Source: Merdimmobilis hominis (GTDB lineage: Bacteria; Bacillota; Clostridia; Oscillospirales; Ruminococcaceae). Taken from it: a stretch of DNA of 64,000 nt. Both the position numbers and the translations under genes were made by a program. Positions 35,301-43,461 of this stretch are shown here, piece after piece. Every line of letters begins with the position of its first letter. Within the stretch, counting starts at the first letter, position 1. The stretch lies in assembly GCF_021109255.1 (NCBI RefSeq), contig NZ_JAJODG010000002.1; one strand, written 5' to 3'. The notes beneath the pieces were generated by a model that saw nothing but the letters and a program-made list of their open reading frames with translations, ran no database searches and was not told the DNA's origin.

Positions 35301-36952
35301 TATTCCGATTGGGAAGCAGCGGAAGAGCTTCCCTCCACACGGGTGCCCTCCGTGTCCTCCGCCTCTTCCACCTTTTTGGTGTAGAGGAAAACCACATCTT
35401 GGCTTTTATCCAAAGGCTCGCCGGGCAGGATGCTGGTTTTGGAAACCAGGCCGGGCTCCAGGGAATCGTCCACCACTTCCAGCACCTGGTACCGGATCCC
35501 CTGCTGGGAGAGCACCTTGGTGGCAAAGCTCAGCTTGCTTCCCACAATGTCCGGCATATCCACCACCTGAGGACCTTCGCTCACCGTCAGGATAATCACC
35601 CCACGGTGGATCATCTTTGCCCCCTCGGGGGTGGACTGTTCCACCACAACCCCTGCGGGATATGAAGAATCATACCGGCTGGTAGTGCGCAGTTCAAACC
35701 GGGATTGGTACTCTGCATTGGTCATGACCGCTTCTATGTACTGTCCCACAAATTTGGGGACTGTGGTATCCGCCTGGGAGGAGGATACCTCCGGCTGGGA
35801 GGGCTCGCCGCCAAAGTGAAACAATTCTGGGAACATCCCCCGGGCCACGGCGATGAGGGCCACCACCAGAATCGCTACAAGAGCAGCCATCAGCCCCAAC
35901 ATGGTCTTTTTCCCCACCCGGGGAGCAGGCTTAGACGGTTCTGGCTCCGCAACCTCTTTGATCCTTTCGCTGTCAAACACTGCGGTGTTGGTGTTCTCCG
36001 ACTCCAGCAAGGCAGCGGTCAGCTCCTCCACCGTCTCCATCCGGAAATCAGGGCTGAGCATCATAGCGGCGCTGATGGCGTCGGATACGCTCTCCGGCAC
36101 CCGGGCGTTGAGGTCGCTGGCTGGGGCCAAATTGTCTTTTGCCATCCGGGAAGGAGCCTCCGGCGGCATGGTCCCAGTGAGCATTTTGTATAGCACTGCC
36201 GCCAGGGCATATACATCGGTAAAGGTGCCAGGCCAGCCGTTTTCCTCATACTGTTCCGGGGCCGAGTAACCGGGGCAGAGGTCCGGGACAAGCTCCCCCT
36301 TCATCCGGGCGGCCGCAATGGCCAAGCCCCAGAGCCAGGGCCGGCCCTGGTCGTCCAGGAGGATGTTGTCCGGACAGATCCCCCGGTGGAGATAGCCTTT
36401 TTTGTGCAGGTCGGAGACCGTCCGGCACAAGGGCATAAAGATCTTTTTGGCATCTGGCCAGGTCAATTCCCCGCCGTTTTGTCTTAAGTACTCGGTCAGG
36501 GTCACCGTTTTAAGCAACCGGTACACCCCATATACCGTTTTATGGGCAGAAATCAGGTCGATCAGCGGGACCAGCATCTCCCCCCCGCCCATTTTCTGGA
36601 GCCCTTTGCACAGGTCTTCAAAATCGGATTTTAACGATTTGAAGGGCATTTCACAGCCTGGCTTGGGCTCAATGCTGCCATCCGCTTGGTTGCGGGTACA
36701 CAAACCCTGGGGCATGTATTCTTTGATCCAGACCCGGATGTTCTCCTGTTGGTCAAAACCAATATACACTGGGCCGTCGCAGCAGGCAGCACGCACAACG
36801 CCTACCAAATAGCGGTCGCACAAAACCTCCCCCGGGGCCAAGAAATCCAGCCGGTGGGGCGCGCCGCTGCGATAAGAACAATGGCTACAGCTGCCGTCCG
36901 GGTTCAGCGGAGACATACATCCCATGCAGAGTTTGTGTTGATTTGTTGCCAT
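35300..36952 (-). CDS. Zinc-ribbon / kinase-fold / PASTA membrane protein, predicted pseudokinase
   Basis: The 550-residue protein has an N-terminal zinc ribbon (CMGCMSPLNPDGSCSHC, residues 9-25) and a kinase fold (about 50-310). One membrane helix lies near 366-388, with about two PASTA-like repeats outside. K77 (VWIKEY) and N196 remain. The HRD aspartate is G191 (HRGICPDN) and the DFG position reads LWG (207-209). Both catalytic aspartates are gone, so it may sense muropeptides or act as a scaffold without phosphotransfer. A TTGCAT-17-TATTAT promoter lies about 60-90 bases upstream. Confidence 0.8.
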   Translation of the reverse strand: MATNQHKLCMGCMSPLNPDGSCSHCSYRSGAPHRLDFLAPGEVLCDRYLVGVVRAACCDGPVYIGFDQQENIRVWIKEYMPQGLCTRNQADGSIEPKPGCEMPFKSLKSDFEDLCKGLQKMGGGEMLVPLIDLISAHKTVYGVYRLLKTVTLTEYLRQNGGELTWPDAKKIFMPLCRTVSDLHKKGYLHRGICPDNILLDDQGRPWLWGLAIAAARMKGELVPDLCPGYSAPEQYEENGWPGTFTDVYALAAVLYKMLTGTMPPEAPSRMAKDNLAPASDLNARVPESVSDAISAAMMLSPDFRMETVEELTAALLESENTNTAVFDSERIKEVAEPEPSKPAPRVGKKTMLGLMAALVAILVVALIAVARGMFPELFHFGGEPSQPEVSSSQADTTVPKFVGQYIEAVMTNAEYQSRFELRTTSRYDSSYPAGVVVEQSTPEGAKMIHRGVIILTVSEGPQVVDMPDIVGSKLSFATKVLSQQGIRYQVLEVVDDSLEPGLVSKTSILPGEPLDKSQDVVFLYTKKVEEAEDTEGTRVEGSSSAASQSE

Positions 36953-37286
36953 CTGGAATTCATCACGCTCCCAGCCGCGAGGATGGCGCGGCCTAAAATC
37001 TCATTCCATTATAATACCTGTTTTCAAGAAGAGATGCAAGTCCCCCCGGGGATTCCGTGGGCCTTTTGGCCTCTTTTGCAGAATTCCTTTCCCAAAAGCC
37101 CCCGCTTTTGGCTGGGTTCCCTGCTGCTTGCAGCGTGTTTCCAGGTGGGGGACACCTTTTTCCGCACAGGCGCCCCCTTTTTGAATGCGGCCGCATCCTG
37201 TTTCCGGTCAGGCAAGGCGCTGATCACACGCCTTGAGAACAAACTCCCCTCGGTGAGAAGGCCCGTCTGCCCTTGCTTTGGGAAAC
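36953..37286 (-). promoter_or_regulatory. Gap between the orphan T-box and the pseudokinase gene
   Basis: There is no credible gene on either strand. Reverse-strand TTGCAT (about 37038) and TATTAT (about 37015), 17 bases apart, make a promoter for the pseudokinase gene. The remaining sequence looks like decayed or spacer DNA below the T-box. Confidence 0.45.
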
Positions 37287-37574
37287 AAAAAAAGCCTCCG
37301 CCTTCTCATAAAGAAGACGAAAGCCCCAAACTTCCGCGGTACCACTTCCAGTTGCACAATTCTGTGCCGCTCTGCCATGTCTTGCCCTAGGCGCAACATG
37401 TTTCCCCTTTAACGGTGGGATTCCGTCCGAGCCTACTTTTGTATTCGGTCGACCGCTCAGGGGCCAGTTCAAGCCGTCTTCCCGCTGCCGCCTTTCAGCC
37501 AGTGGCGGCTCTCTGTGAGCGTTCCGAAGCCCTACTACTCCCCATCCTAGCGTTTGATTGGATGAAGTTGTTCT
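37287..37574 (-). promoter_or_regulatory. Orphan T-box leader, predicted tryptophan specifier
   Basis: On the reverse strand the T-box sequence GTGGTACCGCGGAAG (37331-37345) is followed by a terminator stem (GCUUUCGUCUUC with GAGAAGGCGGAGGC) and seven U. Stem I elements AGTAG and AGAGAG are visible. The codon after GAAC is TGG (37464-37466), in the same register as TTC in the pheS T-box of this window, so Trp is predicted. The promoter is annotated separately. No synthetase, transporter or trp gene follows. Confidence 0.85.
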
Positions 37575-37580
37575 TTTTTC

Positions 37581-37609
37581 AGGATACCAGCAAACGGCTG
37601 GCTTGTCAA
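37581..37609 (-). promoter_or_regulatory. Promoter of the orphan T-box
   Basis: Reverse-strand TTGACA (37609-37604), a 17-base spacer and TATCCT (37586-37581) lie just ahead of stem I. Confidence 0.7.
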
Positions 37610-37810
37610 GGGCCAGCCTATGAAAAAGGAGGAATGGCCGTTTCCGTAGGATTTAAAAAGATATTATTTTGACGAATTTTATCTAATTATGTCAATAAAA
37701 CAAGACAAATTACTAGACAATGCCATGTAAAATTGTCCCCTTTTTTACGATGATTTTATGGGGGATTCCCATCCCAACCGCATTACTTGGATCAGAAAGG
37801 ACAACCGTGG

Positions 37811-38146
37811 ATGAAGACAACTCAACAACTGCTCTACCAAATTGGCTGCCAGGCCACTAAGATCGGTTTTAAACATTTGCATCTCGCTCTGGATTTATCC
37901 CTCTCCATGGATACTTTCCCGTACCGTGGCCTAACCACCTGTCTTTACCCAGAGGTAGCCAAACAATGCAAAACCACATCTTCCGCTATCAGCCGCTCCA
38001 TCGCCCGCACTACCGAAGATCTGTGGCAGCATGGGAATCGGGCCCTTTTGGAGGAGATCGCAGGGCGCAAACTGCCTCAGAAGCCCCAACCCTCGGAACT
38101 TCTCTACTATTTGGATGCCTATTGCCGGGAGCGGATCAAGAGCTAA
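37811..38146 (+). CDS. Stand-alone Spo0A C-terminal DNA-binding domain protein
   Basis: The 111-residue protein aligns by eye with the Spo0A effector domain: LLYQIGCQATKIGFKHLHLA, then LYPEVAKQCKTTSSAISRSIART for the recognition helix, then HGNRALLEEIAG. There is no receiver domain, so it cannot be controlled by phosphorylation in the usual way. ATG 37811 was chosen; TTG 37787 is in frame. It could bind or compete for 0A boxes. Confidence 0.75.
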   Translation: MKTTQQLLYQIGCQATKIGFKHLHLALDLSLSMDTFPYRGLTTCLYPEVAKQCKTTSSAISRSIARTTEDLWQHGNRALLEEIAGRKLPQKPQPSELLYYLDAYCRERIKS

Positions 38147-38154
38147 CCGCTCCG

Positions 38155-38187
38155 CCCTCTGTAGTCAGAGGGGAACCATCCTTTTTT
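38155..38187 (+). terminator. Terminator of the Spo0A-domain gene
   Basis: CCCTCTG and CAGAGGG pair around a four-base loop. The T-run TTTTTT starts nine bases after the stem. Confidence 0.55.
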
Positions 38188-38217
38188 CATTTTTTTGCAA
38201 AAAATGCAGAAAAATAG

Positions 38218-38246
38218 TTGACAAGCCCATAGCGGTCTGTTATAAT
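38218..38246 (+). promoter_or_regulatory. Consensus promoter of tRNA-Ala
   Basis: TTGACA (38218-38223) and TATAAT (38241-38246) are 17 bases apart, a perfect housekeeping promoter 16 bases upstream of the tRNA. Confidence 0.9.
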
Positions 38247-38261
38247 TTATTTCGTCGTCAC

Positions 38262-38337
<76 letters not shown>

Positions 38338-38415
38338 TATTGATAAGACCTGAATCTTTTGCCAAAGGGCGATGGATTCGGGTTTTTTGTTATCTGCCGA
38401 AGGAGGAAGAATCTC

Positions 38416-38838
38416 ATGAAAACAACCTGGTTCCGTTGGTTTCTCCCCGTGTACCCTCTCTTTTTATCCCTGCTTCTCCCCTTGGCGGATTCCATGCTGG
38501 CCAAACAGCTGCAGCGCCACACATATACTGGCCTCACCGCAGTCCTTCTGCTTGGCTATCTCCTCTATGCCCTGCTGTTCGGGTTTTTCATTCTGGCTTT
38601 CTCCTTACATCGGGAAGAGACCCCACGCCTGTGGGCGGCAGTAGGGCTTGGAGAGCTGCTTTTCTTTGCAGCGGTGCCCTTTGTCCCGCCGCTGTACCGC
38701 CTGCTGCGCCAACTCTCCCCTGCATTATTTGGCGCCTATTTTGGGAGCGTTACCACCCATCTTTACCGGTTTCTGCCCAATATCATGCTGTATGCAGTGC
38801 TTCTGTATCCACGCCGAAACCTGCCAAATAACAACTAA
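38416..38838 (+). CDS. Small four-helix membrane protein
   Basis: The 140-residue protein starts at ATG 38416 behind GAAGGAGG. It has about four hydrophobic segments (FLPVYPLFLSLLLPLA, LTAVLLLGYLLYALLFGFF and two more). No family was recognised. It follows the tRNA gene by 78 bases and may share its promoter. Confidence 0.6.
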   Translation: MKTTWFRWFLPVYPLFLSLLLPLADSMLAKQLQRHTYTGLTAVLLLGYLLYALLFGFFILAFSLHREETPRLWAAVGLGELLFFAAVPFVPPLYRLLRQLSPALFGAYFGSVTTHLYRFLPNIMLYAVLLYPRRNLPNNN

Positions 38839-38844
38839 TGCATC

Positions 38845-38869
38845 GGGGCCTGTATGGCCCCTTTTTTAT
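38845..38869 (+). terminator. Terminator of the small membrane protein gene
   Basis: GGGGCC and GGCCCC pair around a five-base loop and are followed by TTTTTT. Confidence 0.75.
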
Positions 38870-39040
38870 CGGGTTCCGAAGATCTTGCGTCTCTGGGCGG
38901 AGTCCCCCTTCTATATGCCGAATTTGTTCTGCACAAATTTTTCGCCCAATGGGTTTGATAAAATGGCAAAATAGTAGTAAACTTAGTTTAGAGAATTTTT
39001 ACTGGTTCAATCCCCTGGATTGGAAAGGCTGGTGACAAAT

Positions 39041-39970
39041 ATGCCTTCGTTTATCACCCATCATTTATTTGGCAAGGATCTGGCTATTTTATTGGAGGGC
39101 CGGTCTGCAGAGCTGATCAAACAGCATCCCATCCCCTACCACTGGGGGCTGCAAGGGCCGGATATTTTCTTTTTCCATCGGATTTTTTCCGGGAGGAAGA
39201 GTTCCCTCCCCCAATATGGCACCATATTGCACACCCAGAAAACCGACCAGCTGTTCCAGGTCATGGCCCAGGAGATTTCCGCTTACTCCGGCAGGTTGGA
39301 ATTTGACGAGCTCCTAGCCTATTACATCGGGTTTATCGGCCACTACTGCCTGGATTGTTCCGCCCACCCCTATGTCTACAGCAAACAGGTAGAACTACAG
39401 AAGCGGCTCTCCCCCAAACATTGGCGCGGCCTCCACCACCGGATTGAAAGCGACATCGATTCCTCCCTCTACCGGCTGAAGGAACACCGGCCGGTTAACA
39501 CCTTCCCGGTAAAGCGAAACTACCGGATCGATGACCGGTTTGCCCTCTCTCTCGCCATTGTGTACCACAAGGTTCTGAGCTCCCTATATGGGCTGAACAT
39601 CAAGCCGGAGGAGCTGCGGCGCTCCCTGGGCGATGCAGTTCGCGCTTTCACCATTGAAGAGGAACCCACCGGGTTCCTCTTCCGTTCGGTGACCCGCGCA
39701 GCGGAAAAGGTCTCCGGTCAAGGGGAACTGCTGTCCGCCTTCCTGAAAAAGCCTGGCGCCTCCTTCTCCATCCTAAACCGTGAGCACCACGGGTGGTCTT
39801 CCGCCGACAAGCCAGAACTGCGGCGTTTTGACAGCTTCCTAGACCTTTACTACTCAGCCCTGTTTGAGGCCAAGCGGATGACTTTGGCCGCTGTCAAGGC
39901 GGTCACCCAGGGCAGGGAGTTTGTTCCGAAGGGCCTTATCTCTTTTGACGCTGGGTCCTTGCGGAAATAA
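39041..39970 (+). CDS. Zinc-dependent phospholipase C-like protein
   Basis: The 309-residue protein begins MPSFITHHLFGKD. It carries spaced histidine and aspartate motifs expected for a zinc phospholipase C/S1-nuclease-like fold: WGLQGPDIFFFH, YGTILHTQKTD, YYIGFIGHYCLDCSAHPYVY and HHRIESDID. No signal peptide is seen, so it is probably cytoplasmic. Such proteins are common in Clostridia but their substrate is unknown. ATG 39041 was chosen over TTG 39020. Confidence 0.8.
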   Translation: MPSFITHHLFGKDLAILLEGRSAELIKQHPIPYHWGLQGPDIFFFHRIFSGRKSSLPQYGTILHTQKTDQLFQVMAQEISAYSGRLEFDELLAYYIGFIGHYCLDCSAHPYVYSKQVELQKRLSPKHWRGLHHRIESDIDSSLYRLKEHRPVNTFPVKRNYRIDDRFALSLAIVYHKVLSSLYGLNIKPEELRRSLGDAVRAFTIEEEPTGFLFRSVTRAAEKVSGQGELLSAFLKKPGASFSILNREHHGWSSADKPELRRFDSFLDLYYSALFEAKRMTLAAVKAVTQGREFVPKGLISFDAGSLRK

Positions 39971-40008
39971 CGTTTTGTGAATTTAATATCATCTTGGAAC
40001 TACTGTCC

Positions 40009-40063
40009 ATCCCCTGGGATTTGTGTTAAAATGGTTGCAAAGCAGATGCCAGGGGATATTTTT
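40009..40063 (+). terminator. Hairpin with T-run after the phospholipase-like gene
   Basis: ATCCCCTGG (40009-40017) and CCAGGGGAT (40049-40057) pair perfectly around a 31-base loop, with TTTTTT following. TTGCAA (40035-40040) and TATTTT (40057-40062), 16 bases apart, overlap it, so a promoter for the next leader may lie inside the same stretch. Confidence 0.5.
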
Positions 40064-40069
40064 TATGCC

Positions 40070-40190
40070 TTTCGTTGCAATCCTATAAGGAATGGCCAAT
40101 GGGCGCACAAGAATGAGGCCCATTGCCGCTCTTTCCAGCGGCTTCCCCACAATGAGAGGAACCGGCCAAACAGCTGGATGCAACGACCCG
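40070..40190 (+). ncRNA. Structured leader RNA upstream of the nicotinamidase-pncB operon (unassigned)
   Basis: CGTTGCAATCC (40073-40083) closes with GGATGCAACG (40176-40185). Inside are TGGC/GCCA (40093-40096 with 40165-40168), CAATGGGC/GCCCATTG (40097-40104 with 40118-40125), CCGCT/AGCGG (40126-40130 with 40137-40141) and TTCC/GGAA (40143-40146 with 40158-40161). This makes a multi-branched fold of about 115 bases. I could not match it to a known riboswitch. A second dyad (CGGTGG with CCACCG) near 40220-40255 precedes the ribosome site. Confidence 0.5.
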
Positions 40191-40293
40191 CTGTGTTTAT
40201 CAACTGTGTTTTATCCCCGCCGGTGGCCGCAATACATCTGGCTGAGCCCCACCGAAGGAGCTGGACAGATGAACTATGTAGGAGGAGACAAGT

Positions 40294-40956
40294 ATGAAGG
40301 AACAACTCGACCAACAGACTTTTTTGGAACAATCCACCTCTCATCTCCAAGAGATGCTCAGCTCATTGGATCATTTGGGCAGCCTCTCCTTGGCGGAACT
40401 GCCCCGGGAATCCACTTTGGTCGCTGTAGTGGATTTAAACCGGGGCTTTGCCAAACAGGGGGCTCTGTACTCTCCCCGCACCGAGGAGCTCCTCCCCGGC
40501 GCGGCCGCCTTTGTGGACCGCTGCATCGCCGGGCGGTACTCCATCCTCCCCTACACCGACTGCCATACGGCGGATTCCCCAGAACTTGCCAGCTATCCGC
40601 CCCACTGCCTCATGGGCACAGAAGAACCCCTGCTGGCCCCGGAACTCTCCCGGCTGGAGGCAATGGCCCGGCCCAAAAACTCCACCAACGCCTATCTGGC
40701 TGATCCGGAGCCCTTCCAGGCCCCCCAGGTCACCCATGTGGTGATTTTGGGCTGCTGTACCGACATCTGCATCTACCAGCTGGCGGTCACCCTGACCGCC
40801 TATTACAACCAGCACAACCGCAAAGTGGAGGTGATTGTCCCGGTGGACCTGGTGGATACCTACGATGGCCCCGGCCATCCTGCGGACCTGTGCAACCTGA
40901 TGGCCCTCTACAGCATGCGGCAGAATGGAGTAACCCTCGTCCGCACCATCGACTAA
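40294..40956 (+). CDS. pncA: Isochorismatase-family cysteine hydrolase, probable nicotinamidase
   Basis: The 220-residue protein has the triad of the family: Asp in VVDLNRGF, Lys in RPKNST and Cys in LGCCTDICI. The histidine in DCHTADSPEL may belong to the metal site. The next gene is nicotinate phosphoribosyltransferase, so deamidation of nicotinamide to nicotinate in NAD salvage is the natural role. The symbol rests on this context; other isochorismatase-like activities are possible. ATG 40294 follows GGAGGAGA. Confidence 0.8.
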   Translation: MKEQLDQQTFLEQSTSHLQEMLSSLDHLGSLSLAELPRESTLVAVVDLNRGFAKQGALYSPRTEELLPGAAAFVDRCIAGRYSILPYTDCHTADSPELASYPPHCLMGTEEPLLAPELSRLEAMARPKNSTNAYLADPEPFQAPQVTHVVILGCCTDICIYQLAVTLTAYYNQHNRKVEVIVPVDLVDTYDGPGHPADLCNLMALYSMRQNGVTLVRTID

Positions 40957-40983
40957 CCAAAACTAAAAAGGAGATTGGGTGTT

Positions 40984-42444
40984 ATGACACGCATTGTGGA
41001 TCTGAAACGGAATTTAAGCCTTCTCACCGATTTTTATGAGCTGACTATGTCCAACGGCTATTTTCTAAATGGAATGCGGGATCGGGTCGCTGTCTTTGAT
41101 ATGTTTTTCCGCACTGTGCCGGACAACGGCGGCTTTGCCATCTTCGCTGGCCTGGAGCAGCTGGTGGAATACCTGGAAAACCTTTCTTTCAGTGAGGAGG
41201 ATATCGAATACCTGCGGGAGCAGGGGCAGTTCTCCAACGCCTTTCTGGAGTATCTGGCCAACTTTGAATTCGCCTGCGACATCTGGGCCCCCAAAGAGGG
41301 TACCCCCATCTTCCCCGGCGAACCGGTGGTAGTGGTCAAAGGCCCGTTGATCCAAACCCAGCTGGTGGAAACCATGGTCCTTTTGACCATCAACCACCAA
41401 TCCCTTATCGCCACCAAAACCAACCGGATGATCCGGGCAGCCGGCGGCCGGGCAATTTTTGAATTCGGTTCTCGCCGCGCTCAAGGGTATGATGCTGCGG
41501 TGCTGGGCGCCCGGGCCTCTTACATTGGCGGATGTGCCGCCACCGCCTGTGTGCTGGCCGGCAGGCGGTATGGCATCCCGGTGGTGGGAACGATGGCCCA
41601 CAGCTGGGTCCAATCCTTTGACAGCGAATACGAAGCCTTTAAAAGCTATGCAGAACTCTATCCAGACAGTTGCACCCTATTGGTTGACACATACAATGTG
41701 ATCAAATCTGGTGTTCCCAACGCCATCCGGGTATTTAATGAGGTACTCCTTCCCAAAGGCTTCCGCCCCAAAGGAATCCGCATCGACAGCGGCGATATTG
41801 CCTACCTCTCCAAACGGGCCCGCGCCATGTTGGATGAAGCCGGTTTCGCTGATGTAAAGATCACCGCTTCCAATTCCTTAGATGAATACCTGATCCGCGA
41901 TCTGATTTTACAGGGCGCTAAAGTGGATCTGTTCGGCGTAGGCGAAAATTTAATCACCAGCAAATCCGCTCCTGTTTTCGGCGGTGTTTACAAACTGGCT
42001 GCGGTCCAGGAGCAGGAAGGCGGGGAGTTCATTCCCAAAATTAAAGTGAGCGAAAGTGTAGAGAAAATTACCACCCCTGGATTCAAACGGCTGTATCGGT
42101 TATATGACAAAGAAAACGGCAAGGCACTCGCCGATTATATCACCCTCTATGATGAAACAGTAGACGACAGTAAGCCGTTGACTATCTTTGACCAGCATGC
42201 CCCTTGGAAGAAACAGACCCTAGAGAATTATGTCTCCCGCCCCTTACTGGAGCCGATCTTCTCCAAAGGCAAACTTGTATATACCCTCCCCTCGTTGGAT
42301 GAGGTGAAAGCCTACTGTACAGAGCAGGTCAACACCCTGTGGGATGAGGTGACCCGGTTTGAAAACCCCCATACGTACTATGTGGACCTTTCGCAGAAAC
42401 TGTGGGATATGAAATACAATCTGCTGGAGGAGATTTCCCTTTAA
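40984..42444 (+). CDS. pncB: Nicotinate phosphoribosyltransferase
   Basis: The 486-residue enzyme converts nicotinate and PRPP to nicotinate mononucleotide. It shows LLTDFYELTMSNGYF, FEFGSRRAQGYDAA, GTMAHSWVQSF with the catalytic histidine, and IRIDSGDIAYLS. It is the long Firmicute form. ATG 40984 follows AAAGGAG. It lies 27 bases after the nicotinamidase-like gene. Confidence 0.94.
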   Translation: MTRIVDLKRNLSLLTDFYELTMSNGYFLNGMRDRVAVFDMFFRTVPDNGGFAIFAGLEQLVEYLENLSFSEEDIEYLREQGQFSNAFLEYLANFEFACDIWAPKEGTPIFPGEPVVVVKGPLIQTQLVETMVLLTINHQSLIATKTNRMIRAAGGRAIFEFGSRRAQGYDAAVLGARASYIGGCAATACVLAGRRYGIPVVGTMAHSWVQSFDSEYEAFKSYAELYPDSCTLLVDTYNVIKSGVPNAIRVFNEVLLPKGFRPKGIRIDSGDIAYLSKRARAMLDEAGFADVKITASNSLDEYLIRDLILQGAKVDLFGVGENLITSKSAPVFGGVYKLAAVQEQEGGEFIPKIKVSESVEKITTPGFKRLYRLYDKENGKALADYITLYDETVDDSKPLTIFDQHAPWKKQTLENYVSRPLLEPIFSKGKLVYTLPSLDEVKAYCTEQVNTLWDEVTRFENPHTYYVDLSQKLWDMKYNLLEEISL

Positions 42445-42480
42445 ATAGAATAAAGGTTTATCTTATAGGATTCACACAAA

Positions 42481-42526
42481 TGCAGACTGGAGCTGTTCTA
42501 CGAACAGCTCCAGTCTGCATTTGGTT
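42481..42526 (+). terminator. Terminator of pncB
   Basis: TGCAGACTGGAGCTGTTC and GAACAGCTCCAGTCTGCA form an 18-base-pair perfect stem with a three-base loop and a T-rich tail. Confidence 0.85.
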
Positions 42527-42597
42527 TATAGTAGTTTTCAATTATGTTTTTCCTTATAATGTTTTAGCTAAACAGAAATCGCTTTCATAAATTTGTT

Positions 42598-42771
42598 TCA
42601 GCCTTCAAACTGATTTTTCTCCGGCACAATTTCAAAGCACCCCTGTGCTTTGCAGGAAGAATCCATGCAGTCCATTGGTTGCGGGCAATTCCTTTTTTCC
42701 GGCATTTTAACTGGAACAATTCTCTTTTTAGAAGGGCAATATCGGTCTGCCATACCCCTGCGGTTTTCCAT
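42598..42771 (-). CDS. 57-residue Cys-rich microprotein
   Basis: This reverse-strand frame starts at ATG 42771, eight bases after GGGGG, and ends at TGA 42598-42600. The product is basic and contains YCPSKKR and then CPQPMDCMDSSCKAQGC, five cysteines in all, which could bind zinc or Fe-S. A longer overlapping frame (42585-42803) has no comparable start signal. It has no recognised family. Its neighbours are pncB and the DUF2508/bofA/agr cluster. Confidence 0.5.
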   Translation of the reverse strand: MENRRGMADRYCPSKKRIVPVKMPEKRNCPQPMDCMDSSCKAQGCFEIVPEKNQFEG

Positions 42772-42913
42772 CTGTAAATCCCCCTTTCTTTCCCTATTAG
42801 CATTTACAGAGAAAGGGCAGCTATTCCAAACGGGAATCTTCTATAGTGAATAAATATTGGAATATTTGTCCATCCTTCCAACATACATATTCCATGGAAA
42901 GGTGGTCGTCACA

Positions 42914-43207
42914 TTGGAAAAACTGGCGGAACGCTTGCAAAGCTGCTTAAAAAGGAAGAAAAACACACCTCCATCTCCCGACCCCTTATTGTTGGAGATC
43001 CGGGAGCTGGTCTCACAGATGGACGCGGTGCGAAGCTTGTTTGATCTGACCAGCGACCCCAATCTGGTGGAGGGCCTCATCCATGAAATGAACGCCCTTA
43101 ACAGTCGGTATAGCTACCTTATGCTGCAAGCAAGGGAGAAAAATTTGGTCTGTGTGTATCAGCCAGATGATCTGTTTCAAGAAAGGGTGTATGGAAAATT
43201 GGGGTAG
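42914..43207 (+). CDS. DUF2508 (YaaL-like) family protein
   Basis: The 97-residue protein contains the DUF2508 core PLLLEIRELVSQMDAVRSLF and LIHEMNALNSRYSYL. Like its Bacillus counterpart YaaL it sits immediately upstream of bofA. TTG 42914 has a GGAAAGGTGG site; TTG 42857 has none. The function is unknown, but the link to bofA suggests a sporulation setting. Confidence 0.75.
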   Translation: MEKLAERLQSCLKRKKNTPPSPDPLLLEIRELVSQMDAVRSLFDLTSDPNLVEGLIHEMNALNSRYSYLMLQAREKNLVCVYQPDDLFQERVYGKLG

Positions 43208-43461
43208 ATAAAATTATTTATGTAATCTTAGGCTGTTGTGCCTTGTTTATGCTGAGCCTTTATCTAAAAAGCGGGCGATTTTGGCGATGTCTATTTTTCT
43301 CTGCCGGGACAGGAATTGCAGGGCTTCTGGCAGTAATGGCAATCGGTGCTTTCACCACCCCACTGCTGGGCATGAGCCCGTTTTCTTTGGCAGTGTCAAC
43401 TGTATTTGGTTTGCCAGGCGTCGTTGGTTTGTTGATGCTCAATTTGATTTGGATGATTTAA
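43198..43461 (+). CDS. bofA: Pro-sigmaK processing inhibitor BofA family protein
   Basis: The protein has two hydrophobic segments and the BofA pattern AGTGIAGLLAVMAIGAF, then STVFGLPGVVGLLML. BofA restrains the SpoIVFB protease that activates sigmaK. The start is unclear: a full N-terminal helix (IIYVILGCCALFML) requires ATT 43198, overlapping the DUF2508 stop and giving 87 residues, the same length as Bacillus BofA. TTG 43243 or ATG 43249 would truncate that helix. Confidence 0.75.
   Translation: MGVDKIIYVILGCCALFMLSLYLKSGRFWRCLFFSAGTGIAGLLAVMAIGAFTTPLLGMSPFSLAVSTVFGLPGVVGLLMLNLIWMI

Noticed and set aside
36993..37399. Reverse frames below and within the T-box
   Set aside because: They are low-complexity translations of spacer and RNA structure without start signals, so they do not give the T-box a target gene.
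42585..42803. 72-residue reverse frame overlapping the Cys-rich microprotein
   Set aside because: It has no ribosome site at its start and no family features, whereas the overlapping 57-codon frame has both a site and ordered cysteines.
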